Shown: positions 50,302 to 60,700 of the stretch, piece by piece
Position numbering within the stretch: the first letter of the stretch is position 1
Layout of the letters: every line of letters begins with the position of its first letter
NCBI GenBank assembly: GCA_965232985.1
Contig: CBDDRC010000042.1
Location: 1-64,000 of the forward strand
Source: JADFDG01 sp965232985
GTDB taxonomy: Bacteria > Pseudomonadota > Gammaproteobacteria > Pseudomonadales > JADFDG01
DNA length: 64,000 nucleotides
Direction: 5' to 3'
Notes under the pieces: generated by a model
Seen by the model: the letters and a program-made list of their open reading frames with translations, nothing else
Databases searched by the model: none
What the model was told of the DNA's origin: nothing
Translations under genes and position numbers: made by a program

Positions 50302-51297
50302 TCAATCGTCGTCATCTGTTGCGCTATCCACCGCCAGCGACGGCAACCCGGCCGGCCGCACATAGCGGTAATGGACGACCTTGAGGGCAGCCTGTGCGTC
50401 GGTATCGGCAAACTCCGGCGGATTCAACAGGCGGGCCACCCGCGCGGCACCCGGTAGTTCGCGCGCAAACTGCTCATCGAGGAAGTCCTCGCCCAGATGC
50501 GGTGCATTGAGACACGCAAGTACGTCTGCTTCGGCCTGCAATAATTTGCTGAACCGCCGCACCACCTTGCCGTAATCCTTTTCCACCACAAAGCTGCCCT
50601 TTTGCAACGTCGGCGGATCCATGACCACGATGTCGTAACGCCCGAGCCGGTGCAGCTTGCTCCAGGAACGGAAGATGTCATGGTCGAGGAAATGGACATC
50701 GTCCACCGACAAGCCGTTGCGCCGGTGATTGTCCCGCCCGATTGCCAGCGACGGCCGACTGAGGTCGATATTCACCACCCGGGACGCCCCGGCTGCCCGC
50801 GCCACCACCGAAAATGCGCCGGTGAACGCAAACAGGTTCAGTACGGACTTGCCAGCAGCCCGTTCGCGCAGCCAGTCGCGGGCATGGCGCATATCGAGGA
50901 AAAAGCCAAGGTTCTGGCCACGGGACGGGTCGATCCGGAAAGCGAGCCCGTGCTCGCGGGCGACCGGGTCCACCGGCAGCTCGCCATATGCCACCTCGAA
51001 GCGGGTTTGCGGACCATCACGCCGCTGCACGGCCAGACAGCTCATGCCCAGCGGCGCCAGGCGTTCGACCAGCCCGGCCAGCAGGGCCCTCTCAACCTCG
51101 TCGGCCAGCGGACGGAACAGCGTTACCAGCACCAACGGCAGGAACCCGTCGATACACACCTGCTCAAACCCCGGCCACAACCGACCGCGGCCGTGGAACA
51201 AGCGGCGGGCACTGTCGTCAACTGCATCGACCGCGTCACCGGCGCGCGCGGTGCAGAGCGCGAGAATGTCATACAGATTCGGGGGTATTGTCGTCAC
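50302..51297 (-). CDS. Class I SAM-dependent methyltransferase, RlmI-like
   Basis: The 331-residue protein has FFLDMRHARDWLRE, the SAM site VLNLFAFTGAFSVVA, and VVMDPPTLQKGSF, where DPP is the catalytic-region motif of the RlmI/RlmK type of RNA cytosine methyltransferases. It lacks the N-terminal PUA-like region of RlmI, and the RNA target is unknown. It is divergent from htpX. Confidence 0.82.
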   Translation of the reverse strand: MTTIPPNLYDILALCTARAGDAVDAVDDSARRLFHGRGRLWPGFEQVCIDGFLPLVLVTLFRPLADEVERALLAGLVERLAPLGMSCLAVQRRDGPQTRFEVAYGELPVDPVAREHGLAFRIDPSRGQNLGFFLDMRHARDWLRERAAGKSVLNLFAFTGAFSVVARAAGASRVVNIDLSRPSLAIGRDNHRRNGLSVDDVHFLDHDIFRSWSKLHRLGRYDIVVMDPPTLQKGSFVVEKDYGKVVRRFSKLLQAEADVLACLNAPHLGEDFLDEQFARELPGAARVARLLNPPEFADTDAQAALKVVHYRYVRPAGLPSLAVDSATDDDD

Positions 51298-51429
51298 GGC
51301 TGATATGGACGTACTGCATTGGCGCAGAAAAAATTACCGGCACTACAAAACGTGCCACCTTGAAAACATCACGCGGGGGCCGCATTGTAGCGCCCGTGTT
51401 CCCCAGCTCAACGCGGAGTCGTCAAAACC

Positions 51430-52311
51430 ATGTTGCGGATTTTCCTGTTTCTGCTGACCAACATCGCCGTACTCGTCGTGGCCAGCGTGTCGCTCAGCCT
51501 GCTCGGCTTCAATGGCATTATGGATGCTAAGGGCATTGATCTTGATCTGAACGCACTGCTGGTCTACTGCGGTATCTTTGGCTTCGCCGGTTCGCTGATC
51601 TCACTGCTCATCTCCAAATGGATGGCCAAGCGCGCCATGGGCGTGCGCGTCATTGAGCAGCCCAGCAACCAGACCGAGCAATGGCTGGTGCGCACCGTGC
51701 GCGAACTGGCCGATCAGTCCGGCATCGGCATGCCGGAGGTCGGCATTTTCGACGCGCCGGAATCCAATGCCTTTGCCACCGGCTGGAACCGCAACAGCGC
51801 GCTGGTTGCCGTCAGCACCGGTTTGCTGTCGCGTTTCCGGGAAGACGAAGCGCGTGCCGTGCTGGCGCACGAAATCGGCCACGTCGCCAACGGCGACATG
51901 GTGACGCTTGCGCTGATCCAGGGGGTCGTCAATACCTTTGTGATGTTCTTCTCCCGAATTATCGGCCATACGGTCGATCGGGTCGTCTTCAAGACGGAAC
52001 AGGGCCATGGCCCGGCGTTCTACATCACCACAATCGTGGCCGACATCGTGCTGGGCATTCTGGCATCGACGATCGTCATGGCCTTCTCACGCTGGCGCGA
52101 ATTCCGCGCCGATGCCGCCGGCGGCCGCCTTGCCTCCAATGGCGCCATGATCCGTGCCCTGGAACGCCTCAAGAGCGAGCATGAGGCCGGCGCCCAAGTG
52201 CATATGCCAGATTCCATGCGCGCCTTCGGCATTGCCGGCGGCATCGGCAGGTTCTTTGCATCGCACCCGCCACTCGACAAACGGATTGCCGCACTGCGCA
52301 ACGCCAGCTGA
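51430..52311 (+). CDS. htpX: Membrane protease HtpX
   Basis: HtpX is a zinc metalloprotease of the inner membrane that removes misfolded membrane proteins. The 293-residue protein has two N-terminal transmembrane helices (about 4-25 and 36-57), HEIGH at residues 147-151, two further helices (about 160-180 and 195-215), and the third zinc ligand in WREFRADAAGG. It begins MLRIFLFLLTNIAV. Confidence 0.96.
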   Translation: MLRIFLFLLTNIAVLVVASVSLSLLGFNGIMDAKGIDLDLNALLVYCGIFGFAGSLISLLISKWMAKRAMGVRVIEQPSNQTEQWLVRTVRELADQSGIGMPEVGIFDAPESNAFATGWNRNSALVAVSTGLLSRFREDEARAVLAHEIGHVANGDMVTLALIQGVVNTFVMFFSRIIGHTVDRVVFKTEQGHGPAFYITTIVADIVLGILASTIVMAFSRWREFRADAAGGRLASNGAMIRALERLKSEHEAGAQVHMPDSMRAFGIAGGIGRFFASHPPLDKRIAALRNAS

Positions 52312-52320
52312 TCGTCGCTC

Positions 52321-52356
52321 GCATGCAAACGCCGCCTGCTGGCGGCGTTTGCATGC
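52321..52356. terminator. Long perfect hairpin between convergent genes
   Basis: GCATGCAAACGCCGCC (52321-52336) pairs exactly with GGCGGCGTTTGCATGC (52341-52356) around TGCT, a 16-bp stem. It lies 10 bp after htpX and serves two convergent genes. No long T-run follows on either strand, so it may be a weak or processing-type terminator. Confidence 0.5.
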
Positions 52357-52388
52357 TTGCTCCTTCGTTGTTGGCCCTTGGCCGCGAT

Positions 52389-53534
52389 TCAGTCCGGGGT
52401 GTCGGCAGCAGCAACGCGGTAGAGAACGCGCTGGTCGTAACCGGTAATGACCGGTCGCAACCCGGCCAACCTGTGATCGAGATTGCGATCGCCGGTATCG
52501 ACCAGCAACGCACGGCCATCAAGTGCCTCAAGTTTGGCGCGCGTCGCGACGATCAGGAAATTGTCGGCACCGATGCTGCGCAATACCGCTGCCGAAAACT
52601 GCTGGTTACCACGTCCGAACAGAAAACCCTGCCCGCCGGTTGCAGTCACAACCAGTTGCACCGCCGGATAAATAGCCAGCAGTGAGGCGATGCCCGCTGC
52701 GTCGAGGTTATTCGCCACCAACTGCCGGTTGACGACTGCATCAATGCCCAGCAGGGAACCCGACAAACCCAGCGCGACGAGCACCGACTTGGGCGTGCTG
52801 CCCGTCCCGACAAGGTACAAAACACCCGGCACCATGGCTTCGGCGAGATATGCACCGATTTCCTGGCGCGCCAACGCTTCAATCTCGCGGCTACCGCACT
52901 TCACCTGTTGCACATACCCGCGAACACCGGGCACTTGCAGCTCTCCGTAACCGCGCGATGCTACCCGGTCATGCCGAAACGCTTCCTCATCAATGTCACG
53001 CACCTCGGCTGCCGACACCGTCACCGGCTGCCCTGCCAGCAAGCGACGGACGATTTCAGCCGCCGCCTCCGGCGCAACCGCAAACACACCGGAATACATC
53101 TTCACGCCAGCGGGAATGCCAAGTGCCGGCACCCGGGTACCCACTGCCTCGCAGACATCGCGTGCAGTCCCGTCACCGCCAACGAACAACAGCAGGTCGA
53201 TACCGGCAGCGACCAGGCCACGGGCCGCCGCAAGGGTATCTGCACGCGACGAAGGCGTGGATGCCGGAGCGCCGCACTGCTGCACTGCAAAACCGGCAGC
53301 GCCCGCCGCATCGGCGCCCATCGGCCCTGCCCAACTGAGCAGGTCGATCTGCTGGCGGACATCCGCCAATGCCAACAGAAAACGCAACGCGCGTTCCCCC
53401 GCCTGCGGCAGCGCACCACGGCCGATTGCCGCATCACGAATCTCCGGCCCATCACTGCCGCGCAGCCCAACCGAACCACCAATGCCCGCCCACGGATTCA
53501 CGATCAGACCAAGGCGAAAACGCGAATCATTCAC
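52389..53534 (-). CDS. NAD-kinase-like (ATP-NAD kinase family) protein of unknown substrate
   Basis: The 381-residue product has a diacylglycerol/NAD-kinase fold signature, LLLFVGGDGTARDVCEAVG, and VNPWAGIGGSVGL near the start. It is longer than and distinct from the housekeeping NAD kinase. A GTG start at 53534 is preferred, with AGGAA about 8 nt upstream. The substrate cannot be inferred. It is transcribed alone. Confidence 0.8.
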   Translation of the reverse strand: MNDSRFRLGLIVNPWAGIGGSVGLRGSDGPEIRDAAIGRGALPQAGERALRFLLALADVRQQIDLLSWAGPMGADAAGAAGFAVQQCGAPASTPSSRADTLAAARGLVAAGIDLLLFVGGDGTARDVCEAVGTRVPALGIPAGVKMYSGVFAVAPEAAAEIVRRLLAGQPVTVSAAEVRDIDEEAFRHDRVASRGYGELQVPGVRGYVQQVKCGSREIEALARQEIGAYLAEAMVPGVLYLVGTGSTPKSVLVALGLSGSLLGIDAVVNRQLVANNLDAAGIASLLAIYPAVQLVVTATGGQGFLFGRGNQQFSAAVLRSIGADNFLIVATRAKLEALDGRALLVDTGDRNLDHRLAGLRPVITGYDQRVLYRVAAADTPD

Positions 53535-53682
53535 GCATGAAATTCCTGCTAACAATTGATCGCATGGCGGGACAAGGATGGGCATATCCCGCACGACCGC
53601 AGCAGTTTACTCTTTACCGGCACAGCATCCGCCCAACACGATGACGACACCGGCCACAGGTGGCCCCTCAGGAGCAGCGAGC

Positions 53683-53883
53683 ATGCAAACCCTCGCCCCG
53701 AAAGCACTGCGCAGTATTGATGATGACCGTCGTTGTCAGGACGTCCCGGTCGGCTGGGGCGCTGCCATTATCGACGCGCAGGGCAGAGAAGTACCTATCA
53801 CCGAATCGATGATTTCCCGCGCCTGCGAGGAGCTTGCCGGCAGCTGGATTTTCCCGCGCCGGAAAACGGCAATCGTTCGCTAA
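53683..53883 (+). CDS. Small PA1571-type hypothetical protein
   Basis: The 66-residue product contains GWGAAIIDAQGREVPITESM followed by ISRACEELAG, matching the small PA1571-like family of unknown function. ATG 53683 has AGGAG 8 nt upstream; a farther upstream ATG at 53641 is in frame. The stop overlaps the end of the convergent pdxB by 4 bp. Confidence 0.75.
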   Translation: MQTLAPKALRSIDDDRRCQDVPVGWGAAIIDAQGREVPITESMISRACEELAGSWIFPRRKTAIVR

Positions 53884-55028
53884 CCCGGCAAGGAAAATCC
53901 CAACGCCGCAAGCACCCCGAGGGTCGCTTGCGGCGTTTTTGTTTCCGGCACAGCCTCCACCACGAAATGGGCAAACTCCCGGCGCACCGGGTAATCGCGC
54001 CGTAGCTGGTCAAACGCACGCGCGGCTTGCGCCCGGTCGGCGGTTACCGAGGCCCGCAGTCGCGCGTCGTCCGCCGGAATATCGCAACAGGCCGCCAGCA
54101 AGGCAGCCAACGAACCCGGCCAGCGCAGCCTGACGGAATGATCCCCGTGCCGACGGCAAATCTGCGCCAACGTCACCGCAGGCACCACGCCCAGCGCCGC
54201 GCACGCCGCGCGGTATACCTGCTCGGTCCCGCGCCACTTTCCTTCCAGGCTGTAACCGGCCACATGCGGCGTGCCCAGCCAGACCCTTGCCAGCAGATCG
54301 GGCGGCACAACCGGCTCCTCCTCCCACACATCGAGTACCACCCGACGGCCGGGATCACGATTCAACAAGGCCAGCAGCGCCCGGTTGTCCACCACCGGGC
54401 CGCGCGAGGTATTGATCAGCAAACGCCAGCGCGCCGCGTCCATCCGCGCTGCGTCCAGCAGGTGCCAGGTCGGCGCGAGGCCGCCACGGGTGAGTGGCAC
54501 GTGAAAACTGAGGATGTCTGCCCAGGCAAGGAGGTCGTCGAAGGCAAACCCGGCAGTGCCGGCCGGCAGGGACACCGGATCGACCAGCGGATCGCAGACG
54601 CCGACCTGAAGCCCCAGCGCCCGGGCGCGAGCAATGACTGCCCGACCAGTATTGCCACAGCCGATTACGCCGAGCCGTAACTCCGGGTGCGGTATCGACT
54701 CCCGCGCCGCAAACAGCACCAGCGCCGTGGCGATGTACTCACCCACCGCGACCGCATTGCAGCCGGGCGCCGCCGCACAGGGAATGCCGCGTGCGGCGAG
54801 ATAATTCAGATCGATATGATCCGTGCCGATAGTCGCCGAGCCGACAAAGCGCAGTGCCGCTCGGGACAGCAGACTGGCATCAACAGGGGTAACCGATCGC
54901 ACCAGCAGGACATCAGCGCTGGCGACATCAGCGGCAGTCATCGTCCGCCCGGCAATGCGACGGATCTCACCCAGGTTGCCGAAAAACTCGTCCAGCAACG
55001 GTATATTCTCGTCAGCCAGGATCAGCAT
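53880..55028 (-). CDS. pdxB: Erythronate-4-phosphate dehydrogenase PdxB
   Basis: PdxB oxidises 4-phosphoerythronate in the DXP-dependent pyridoxal phosphate pathway, which also uses SerC. The 382-residue product begins MLILADENIPLLDEFFG. The NAD-binding motif is LGVIGCGNTGRAVIARA, and INTSRGPVVD with the DVWEEEP and TPHVAGYS segments complete the 2-hydroxyacid dehydrogenase core. The C-terminal dimerisation domain contains HFVVEAVPE. Confidence 0.95.
   Translation of the reverse strand: MLILADENIPLLDEFFGNLGEIRRIAGRTMTAADVASADVLLVRSVTPVDASLLSRAALRFVGSATIGTDHIDLNYLAARGIPCAAAPGCNAVAVGEYIATALVLFAARESIPHPELRLGVIGCGNTGRAVIARARALGLQVGVCDPLVDPVSLPAGTAGFAFDDLLAWADILSFHVPLTRGGLAPTWHLLDAARMDAARWRLLINTSRGPVVDNRALLALLNRDPGRRVVLDVWEEEPVVPPDLLARVWLGTPHVAGYSLEGKWRGTEQVYRAACAALGVVPAVTLAQICRRHGDHSVRLRWPGSLAALLAACCDIPADDARLRASVTADRAQAARAFDQLRRDYPVRREFAHFVVEAVPETKTPQATLGVLAALGFSLPG
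53902..53940 (+). terminator. Rho-independent terminator inside the pdxB 3' end
   Basis: AACGCCGCAAGC (53902-53913) pairs exactly with GCTTGCGGCGTT (53926-53937), followed by TTTTTGTTT on the plus strand. An inner ACCC/GGGT extends the stem. It lies 18 bp after the PA1571-type gene stop and so should end that transcript, while encoding the C-terminus of pdxB on the other strand. Confidence 0.72.
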
Positions 55029-55248
55029 CGTCACCCAGACTCCCGGCGGGCCGCACAACGGGCACCCGACATTGTAACGACACCGGAGCTATGTATCTTG
55101 CTAATGAGTTTTGGCTATACTCGGGCGCTTCTGTCCGCAGGATGTGCCGGGCGCCGTCCGCCAGGGCTCTCTGGGCACCCAAAAAACTCGTTTTACTTCA
55201 ATTGGTTGCACTACCGTAGTATCCATCGATCACAGGACAAGAAAAATA

Positions 55249-55773
55249 ATGGCTAATCCTGTCCGCACTACCATTGCCGCGCTCCTGCTGGCTTTCGTCT
55301 CGCTGTCTGCCCACGGGGCGGACGCAGCGGCGCCAGCCAGCCGCGACCTGCAGGTGCTCAAGCAGAACGTGCTGGATCTGAACCGGGAGCTGACCTCCCT
55401 TGAGCAACAGCTGCTTTACCCCAGTACCCAACTCGCCGTCTTCCTCTCCATTGATGTCGGCACACCGATTCGCCTGGTTGATATCAATCTTGCGCTCGAC
55501 AACAAAAACAGCGGCTACCATTTCTACTCCGATCAGGAATTTCAGGCGCTGGCCAAGGGCGGTATTCATCGCCTCTACACCGGCAATGTCACCAGCGGTG
55601 AGCACACCCTGCGGGCAACGATTACCGGCTATGACCCGCAGGGCAAGGATTACCAGCGCACGACCGCCTACAAGTTTGTGAAGACTGCCGGCCGCAAGAT
55701 GATCGAACTGAAAGTGGTGGACGATGTCGAAACCCGCCAGCACAAGTTCGCATTCAAGGAGTGGAACGAATAA
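55249..55773 (+). CDS. Secreted protein, first gene of the Agl/Glt-like cluster
   Basis: The 174-residue precursor begins MANPVRTTIAALLLAFVSLS, a signal peptide with likely cleavage after SAHGADA. A short coiled coil (VLKQNVLDLNRELTSLEQQL, about 35-55) precedes a compact domain with VFLSIDVGTPIRLVDINLAL, and HRLYTGNVTSGEHTLRAT. I recognise no named domain; the second half looks like a beta-rich fold. It should be periplasmic. It lies 220 bp from divergent pdxB and is followed after 55 bp by the large TPR gene, so it probably opens the operon. Confidence 0.8.
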   Translation: MANPVRTTIAALLLAFVSLSAHGADAAAPASRDLQVLKQNVLDLNRELTSLEQQLLYPSTQLAVFLSIDVGTPIRLVDINLALDNKNSGYHFYSDQEFQALAKGGIHRLYTGNVTSGEHTLRATITGYDPQGKDYQRTTAYKFVKTAGRKMIELKVVDDVETRQHKFAFKEWNE

Positions 55774-55828
55774 GTCAGCCGGCATTTCCCCCGAAGAACT
55801 CCCAGCCTAAGGCCCGAACCCAGCGCGC

Positions 55829-57769
55829 ATGTCGATACAACGCCGGAAATTCCTGTTGGCGGCCCTGGCAGCACTTATTGTCGCCTTTGCCAACACCCTG
55901 ACCGCAGCCGCGACACCGCCCGCCGCCAAACGTTCTTTTGTCGAAGACGACTATGTCGAGCCGCTGGATCCGCCAACCGTACTGTTTGGCGAGGTAATGT
56001 TCGACTACTACAATCACCGTAATTTCCCCGCCATCACTAATCTGCTGGCTGCACGCCAGCAGGGCATTCTTTCCGAACGCGACGATTACTCGGAAATGCT
56101 GCTTGGCGACCTGTACACAACCTTCGGGCTTTTCAACAACGCAGAAGCCATTTTCGCCGGGCTGGTGAAACGCGATATTCTTGCCAAGACCCGCAACGAA
56201 ACTTGGTTCCATACCGCCGAGCTTCAGTATAACCAGGGAAAACATGACGAGGCGGCCCGCATTCTCGAGAACAAGATTGCCGATTTGTCGCCCTCACTCG
56301 AAAAGGAGCGGCTGGTGTTGCTGGGCAACATATACATTGTCCGCGGCGACTTCCAGAAAGCCGCCGACCTGCTCGCGAACGTCAAGGCCGATGACATTCT
56401 CGGTGCCTTTGCCGTCTACAACGCCGGCGTCGCCTTCGTTCGCGCCAACGCATTCGAGCGCGGCATCCCGCTACTCAAACGCGTACGCGACTTGCCGCCA
56501 GGCGATGAAGAAACCAATGCCCTGAAAGATCGCGCCGCCCTCGCGATCGGTTTCACCTGGCTGCAGAAAGGTAACAACGACCTGGCACGGGAATCACTGT
56601 TGACCATCCGCATGGACGGCCCGTTCACCAACCAGGCGATGCTTGGTCTCGGCTATGCGAATTTCCAGCGCGGCGATTACAAGAAAGCCCTGCCGTTATG
56701 GCTCGAATTGCTGCAACGCAACACATCCGATACCACCGTGCAGGAAGCGCTGTTGCTGGCGCCACGCGCCTACGAGGAGCTCGGTGCGCTGCCGCAGGCA
56801 CTGTTCGGCTACCGATATGCTGCCGACACGCTGCGCGAAGAACTGAAGAAGGTCGAACGCACCATCATTCGAATCCGCGAGAGCGACTGGCTCGATTCGC
56901 TCAACCCGGAAACGCCGCAAGACGCCACGATCTCCGACCCGCTGGCGCCGGTTACCGGCTATACACCCGCGAACATTCCGGAAGCACCGTATCTGTACAG
57001 CCTCTTTGCTTCTAACAGCTTCAGCGAAGACTACCGGTTGTTCCTCGAACTCAAGCGCATCGAGGGCTTGATCAGCCATTGGCGCAGTCAACTGCCGATC
57101 TATCAGGAAACTCTGCAGCAGCACCGCCGGCAACTGGTGGTGCTCAAACCCCAGTTGGACGAAACAATCACGCGCCGCAGCCGCGACATTGACGTGCTGC
57201 GCTCACGCGTCGTGCCTCTGCAGGCACGCATCGAAGATGCGATCCGCAAGGGCAACCTGGAGCAGACCGCAACCCTCGACCAACTCGCACTGCTGGATCG
57301 CACGCGTGCCGTTGAAGCGCAGCTGTCCCGTAACCCGACGACAGCACAGAACGAGCTGCTGCAAGAACGCCTGCGCCGCGTCAAGGGCCTGGTGATATGG
57401 GATATCGCCGCCAGCGCAACGGCCCAGCAACAACAAGCCATCAAGGATATTGAAAACCTCAAGGCAAACCTCGATGCGGCGCAACTCCACATCGAATCGC
57501 TGAAGCTCGTGCGCAAGGATGTCACGCACCGGCTCGAACCGGGCTATGACCGCCAGATCGCCTCAGCCGCACAACGCCTGCAACAACTGAAGGATGAAAT
57601 TACCGAGCGCATTAACCGTCAGGCTCTGTCACTGCAAAATCAGGCACTCATCGTCTTGGCAGAAAATCGCCGCAACCTCGGCACCCAACTCGCCGAAACG
57701 CACCTGTCCATCGCCCGCCTGCAGGACGCCTCGGTAAGTGACGCCATTGAGAAGAGGAAGCGTCAGTAA
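55829..57769 (+). CDS. Periplasmic TPR and coiled-coil protein of the Agl/Glt-like cluster
   Basis: The 646-residue product begins MSIQRRKFLLAALAALIVAF, an export signal whose QRRKFLL resembles a twin-arginine motif. Residues about 60-340 form TPR-like repeats (MLLGDLYTTFGLFNNAEAIF and similar helical pairs). The second half is coiled coil, with RQLVVLKPQLDETITRRSRD, and the C-terminus is highly helical to RKRQ. The function is structural or scaffold-like by analogy with envelope TPR proteins. Its stop overlaps the next start (TAATG). Confidence 0.82.
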   Translation: MSIQRRKFLLAALAALIVAFANTLTAAATPPAAKRSFVEDDYVEPLDPPTVLFGEVMFDYYNHRNFPAITNLLAARQQGILSERDDYSEMLLGDLYTTFGLFNNAEAIFAGLVKRDILAKTRNETWFHTAELQYNQGKHDEAARILENKIADLSPSLEKERLVLLGNIYIVRGDFQKAADLLANVKADDILGAFAVYNAGVAFVRANAFERGIPLLKRVRDLPPGDEETNALKDRAALAIGFTWLQKGNNDLARESLLTIRMDGPFTNQAMLGLGYANFQRGDYKKALPLWLELLQRNTSDTTVQEALLLAPRAYEELGALPQALFGYRYAADTLREELKKVERTIIRIRESDWLDSLNPETPQDATISDPLAPVTGYTPANIPEAPYLYSLFASNSFSEDYRLFLELKRIEGLISHWRSQLPIYQETLQQHRRQLVVLKPQLDETITRRSRDIDVLRSRVVPLQARIEDAIRKGNLEQTATLDQLALLDRTRAVEAQLSRNPTTAQNELLQERLRRVKGLVIWDIAASATAQQQQAIKDIENLKANLDAAQLHIESLKLVRKDVTHRLEPGYDRQIASAAQRLQQLKDEITERINRQALSLQNQALIVLAENRRNLGTQLAETHLSIARLQDASVSDAIEKRKRQ

Positions 57770-60700
57770 TGCGCGCGGCGAAATCGCAATCCCCTCTCCG
57801 GCTGCTTGCGCTTGCGCTTGCCGCACTGCTGGTCACTGGCTGTGCCTCGTCACCCGAAGGCAAACCGGCCGCCGGGAAGAGCAATCCGAGTGACGCTGTG
57901 CAGTCTCCGCAAAGTCGCTATGCGTCACAAACACTTGCCGACCTGGAGAGCGTTGAAGTCGATATACAGCAAGGCGAGATCGATCAGGCGTCAATCGAGG
58001 GCGCACTCGAAAGCTACAAACAGGCCGTGCAACTGTTCAATGATCCCGAAAAGCAGGTTGACTCATTGCGCCGCATGGCGGATCTCACCATGGCTGCGAC
58101 CACCGAACAGGAAGGCCTTTCCCTGGAAGAGAAGCCCAGGGTGCCGGCAGCACTTTCCGAAGAACAGGAAGTCAAGCTGGACAAGGATATCGACTCGATG
58201 CTTTTCCAGAGCTTCATGCAGGGCGCCAAGGACGCGAAGACACAGGAAGAGATGTACCGGATGCTGGATCTCGCCGGCGGCATCGTCCCGGAACTTGAGG
58301 GCAGCGAACTCGCCGCCAACTACGAAACCGCCATCCTGCTCTATCAGTCCGTAATCAAGAGCAGTAAAAACCCGCAGGAACAAGCCGAAGCCTACTATCT
58401 GCTCGCCAAGGCCTACGACATCGCCGGAAAACATGACGAATCAATTGCAACGCTCAAGGAGCTTGGCCGCCGCTATCCGAACAGTACGTTCTACCTTGAG
58501 GCCCAATTCCGCCTCGGTGAAAGTTATTTCTCGGACGGCGAATTCGATCTTGCCGGCATGGCCTATGGTGAGGTGATCCGCGCCGGAAATACCACCAATT
58601 TTTACGAACAATCGATCTACAAGCGTGGCTGGAGCCAGTACAAGGTCTCGGACTTCGAGAAGGCGCTGGTCGACTTCTTTACACTGATAGACCTGCTCTC
58701 GGCGCAAGCTCCTGACGCGAAAGATGCCGATCGCAATGCTCGCCTCCTGGACGACACCTTCCGGGTGGCGAGCATGTCATTCAACAACCTCGATGGCGCG
58801 AAATCCGTCACCGCCTGGTTCACCAAAAACGGTCATAAACCCTACGAAGACCGTATCTATCGTGCCCTTGGCGAGGTATACGTCAAGCAGCAGCGCTACG
58901 CAGATGCGGCGGATACTTTCGACAGTTACGTCGGCCTCTACCCGAACAGCAATCTTGCACCAGCGCTCTCCTCCAGCGCGATCAAATCGCTGCAGGATGG
59001 CGGCTTCCCGACCCAGGTATTGCCGGCAAAGGAAAAATTCGTTGCCTCATATGGCATCAACAGCAAGTACTGGAAAGATCACGAACAGCAGCGTGCGGAA
59101 TATCTGCCCCTGCTGAAGTCACACATACTTGACCTCGCCAAGTATTACCATGCAACCGCGCAGAAGGCGCAGGCGGCAGAGACCTTTATCATCGCCTCAA
59201 ACTGGTACCGCCAACTGCTGCAGACCGACCCGACTGATGCCAACGCCGCCGCCGTCAATCAGCTTTACGCCGAAGCGCTCTTCTCCGGCAAGGAATTCGC
59301 CAAGGCTGCTCAAGAGTTCGAGCACACCGCTTACACATATCCCGGTTACGACAAGGCATCTGAGGCTGCGTATTTCAGTCTCCTCGCCTATCAGGCCCTG
59401 AGTGAAGAGATCAAAAGCGACGCCAAACAGGAGCGGCAATACAAGCAACTGCTCGATCGCAAGATCGATGCCGGCATGAAGTTTGCCCGCACCTTCCCGG
59501 CGCATGAGAAGGCTGCCCGGGTGCTGCAAAGCATCATCGAGGATCAGTTGGCGAAAAAGGATGTCGCCGGAGCAGTCAGTACCGCAGGCCTGCTGGTCTC
59601 ACTCAACCCGGCGCCACCGCCGGACATGCAACGATATGGCTGGGAAACCATCGCCAATGGCGAGTTCGATCTGGGCCGCTACAAAGTGGCCGAATTTGCC
59701 TACGGGAAAGCGCTCGCGTTCAACAACCTCAAGCCGGAAGAACGCCAAACCTACAGCAACCAACTGGCGGCCAGCATCTACAAACAGGGTGAGCAGCTGG
59801 TCGCCCAGGGCAAGGAACTTGAGGGCGCGAACGAGTATATGCGTGTCGGCACGGTTGTCGCCGATGCCAGTATCCGTGCCAGCGCCGAATTCGATGCGGC
59901 CACCATTTACCTCAAGAAAGAGCAATTTGCGCTTGCCATCCCGGTGCTTGAGGCGTTCCGCGTTCGCTTCCCGCAAAACACCCTGACCGAAACGATTCCC
60001 GACAAATTGGCAGTCGCCTACGAGAAGACCGGTAACTGGGCAGGCGCCGCCCGGGAACTGGAAACCATCCATGACGCCAACCTGAAATCGCAACCGGAGC
60101 TCGCCCGGGCCGCCCTGTGGCAGGCGGCGGAATTCAACGAAAAAATCGCGGACGAGACGGCCGTTGTTCGCCTGTACAACAAGTATGTTGCCGAGAACCC
60201 GACGCCGCTGGAACCGCGCATGGAAGCGCAATACCGGCTGCTGAAGATCTACGAGAAACATGGCGACGCAAAAAGTCGCGATGTGCTGCTCGCAGCACTT
60301 TCTTCCGGTGCAAAAACTGCTGGCGCCGCTGCCACGCCACGCACCAATTACCTCGGCGCATTTGCCTCCTTCACGATTGCCGAACCGGTATTCCAGCGTT
60401 TCACCGATTTCAAGCTCAAGACGCCGCTCAAGGTTTCGCTTGGCGAAAAGCGCAAGCTGATGCAGCAGGCACTCGACGCCTATACCACCACCGCCAAGCT
60501 CGGGGTCGCGGAATATGCTTCGGCGGCACAATTTCGTACGGCCGAGGTCTATCGTATTCTCGCTGCCGACCTGATGACTTCCGAACGACCCAGAGGGCTG
60601 GGCGAGCTGGATATGGAACAGTACGATCTGCTGCTTGAGGAACAGGCACTGCCCTTCGAGGACAAGGCCATTGAGCTGTACACCCAAACCGCCAACCTCG

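Noticed and set aside
55080..55248. Promoter of the Agl/Glt-like cluster at TATACT near 55114
   Set aside because: A good -10-like box is present, but no -35 box at 16-18 bp and no convincing extended -10, so it is not listed as a feature.
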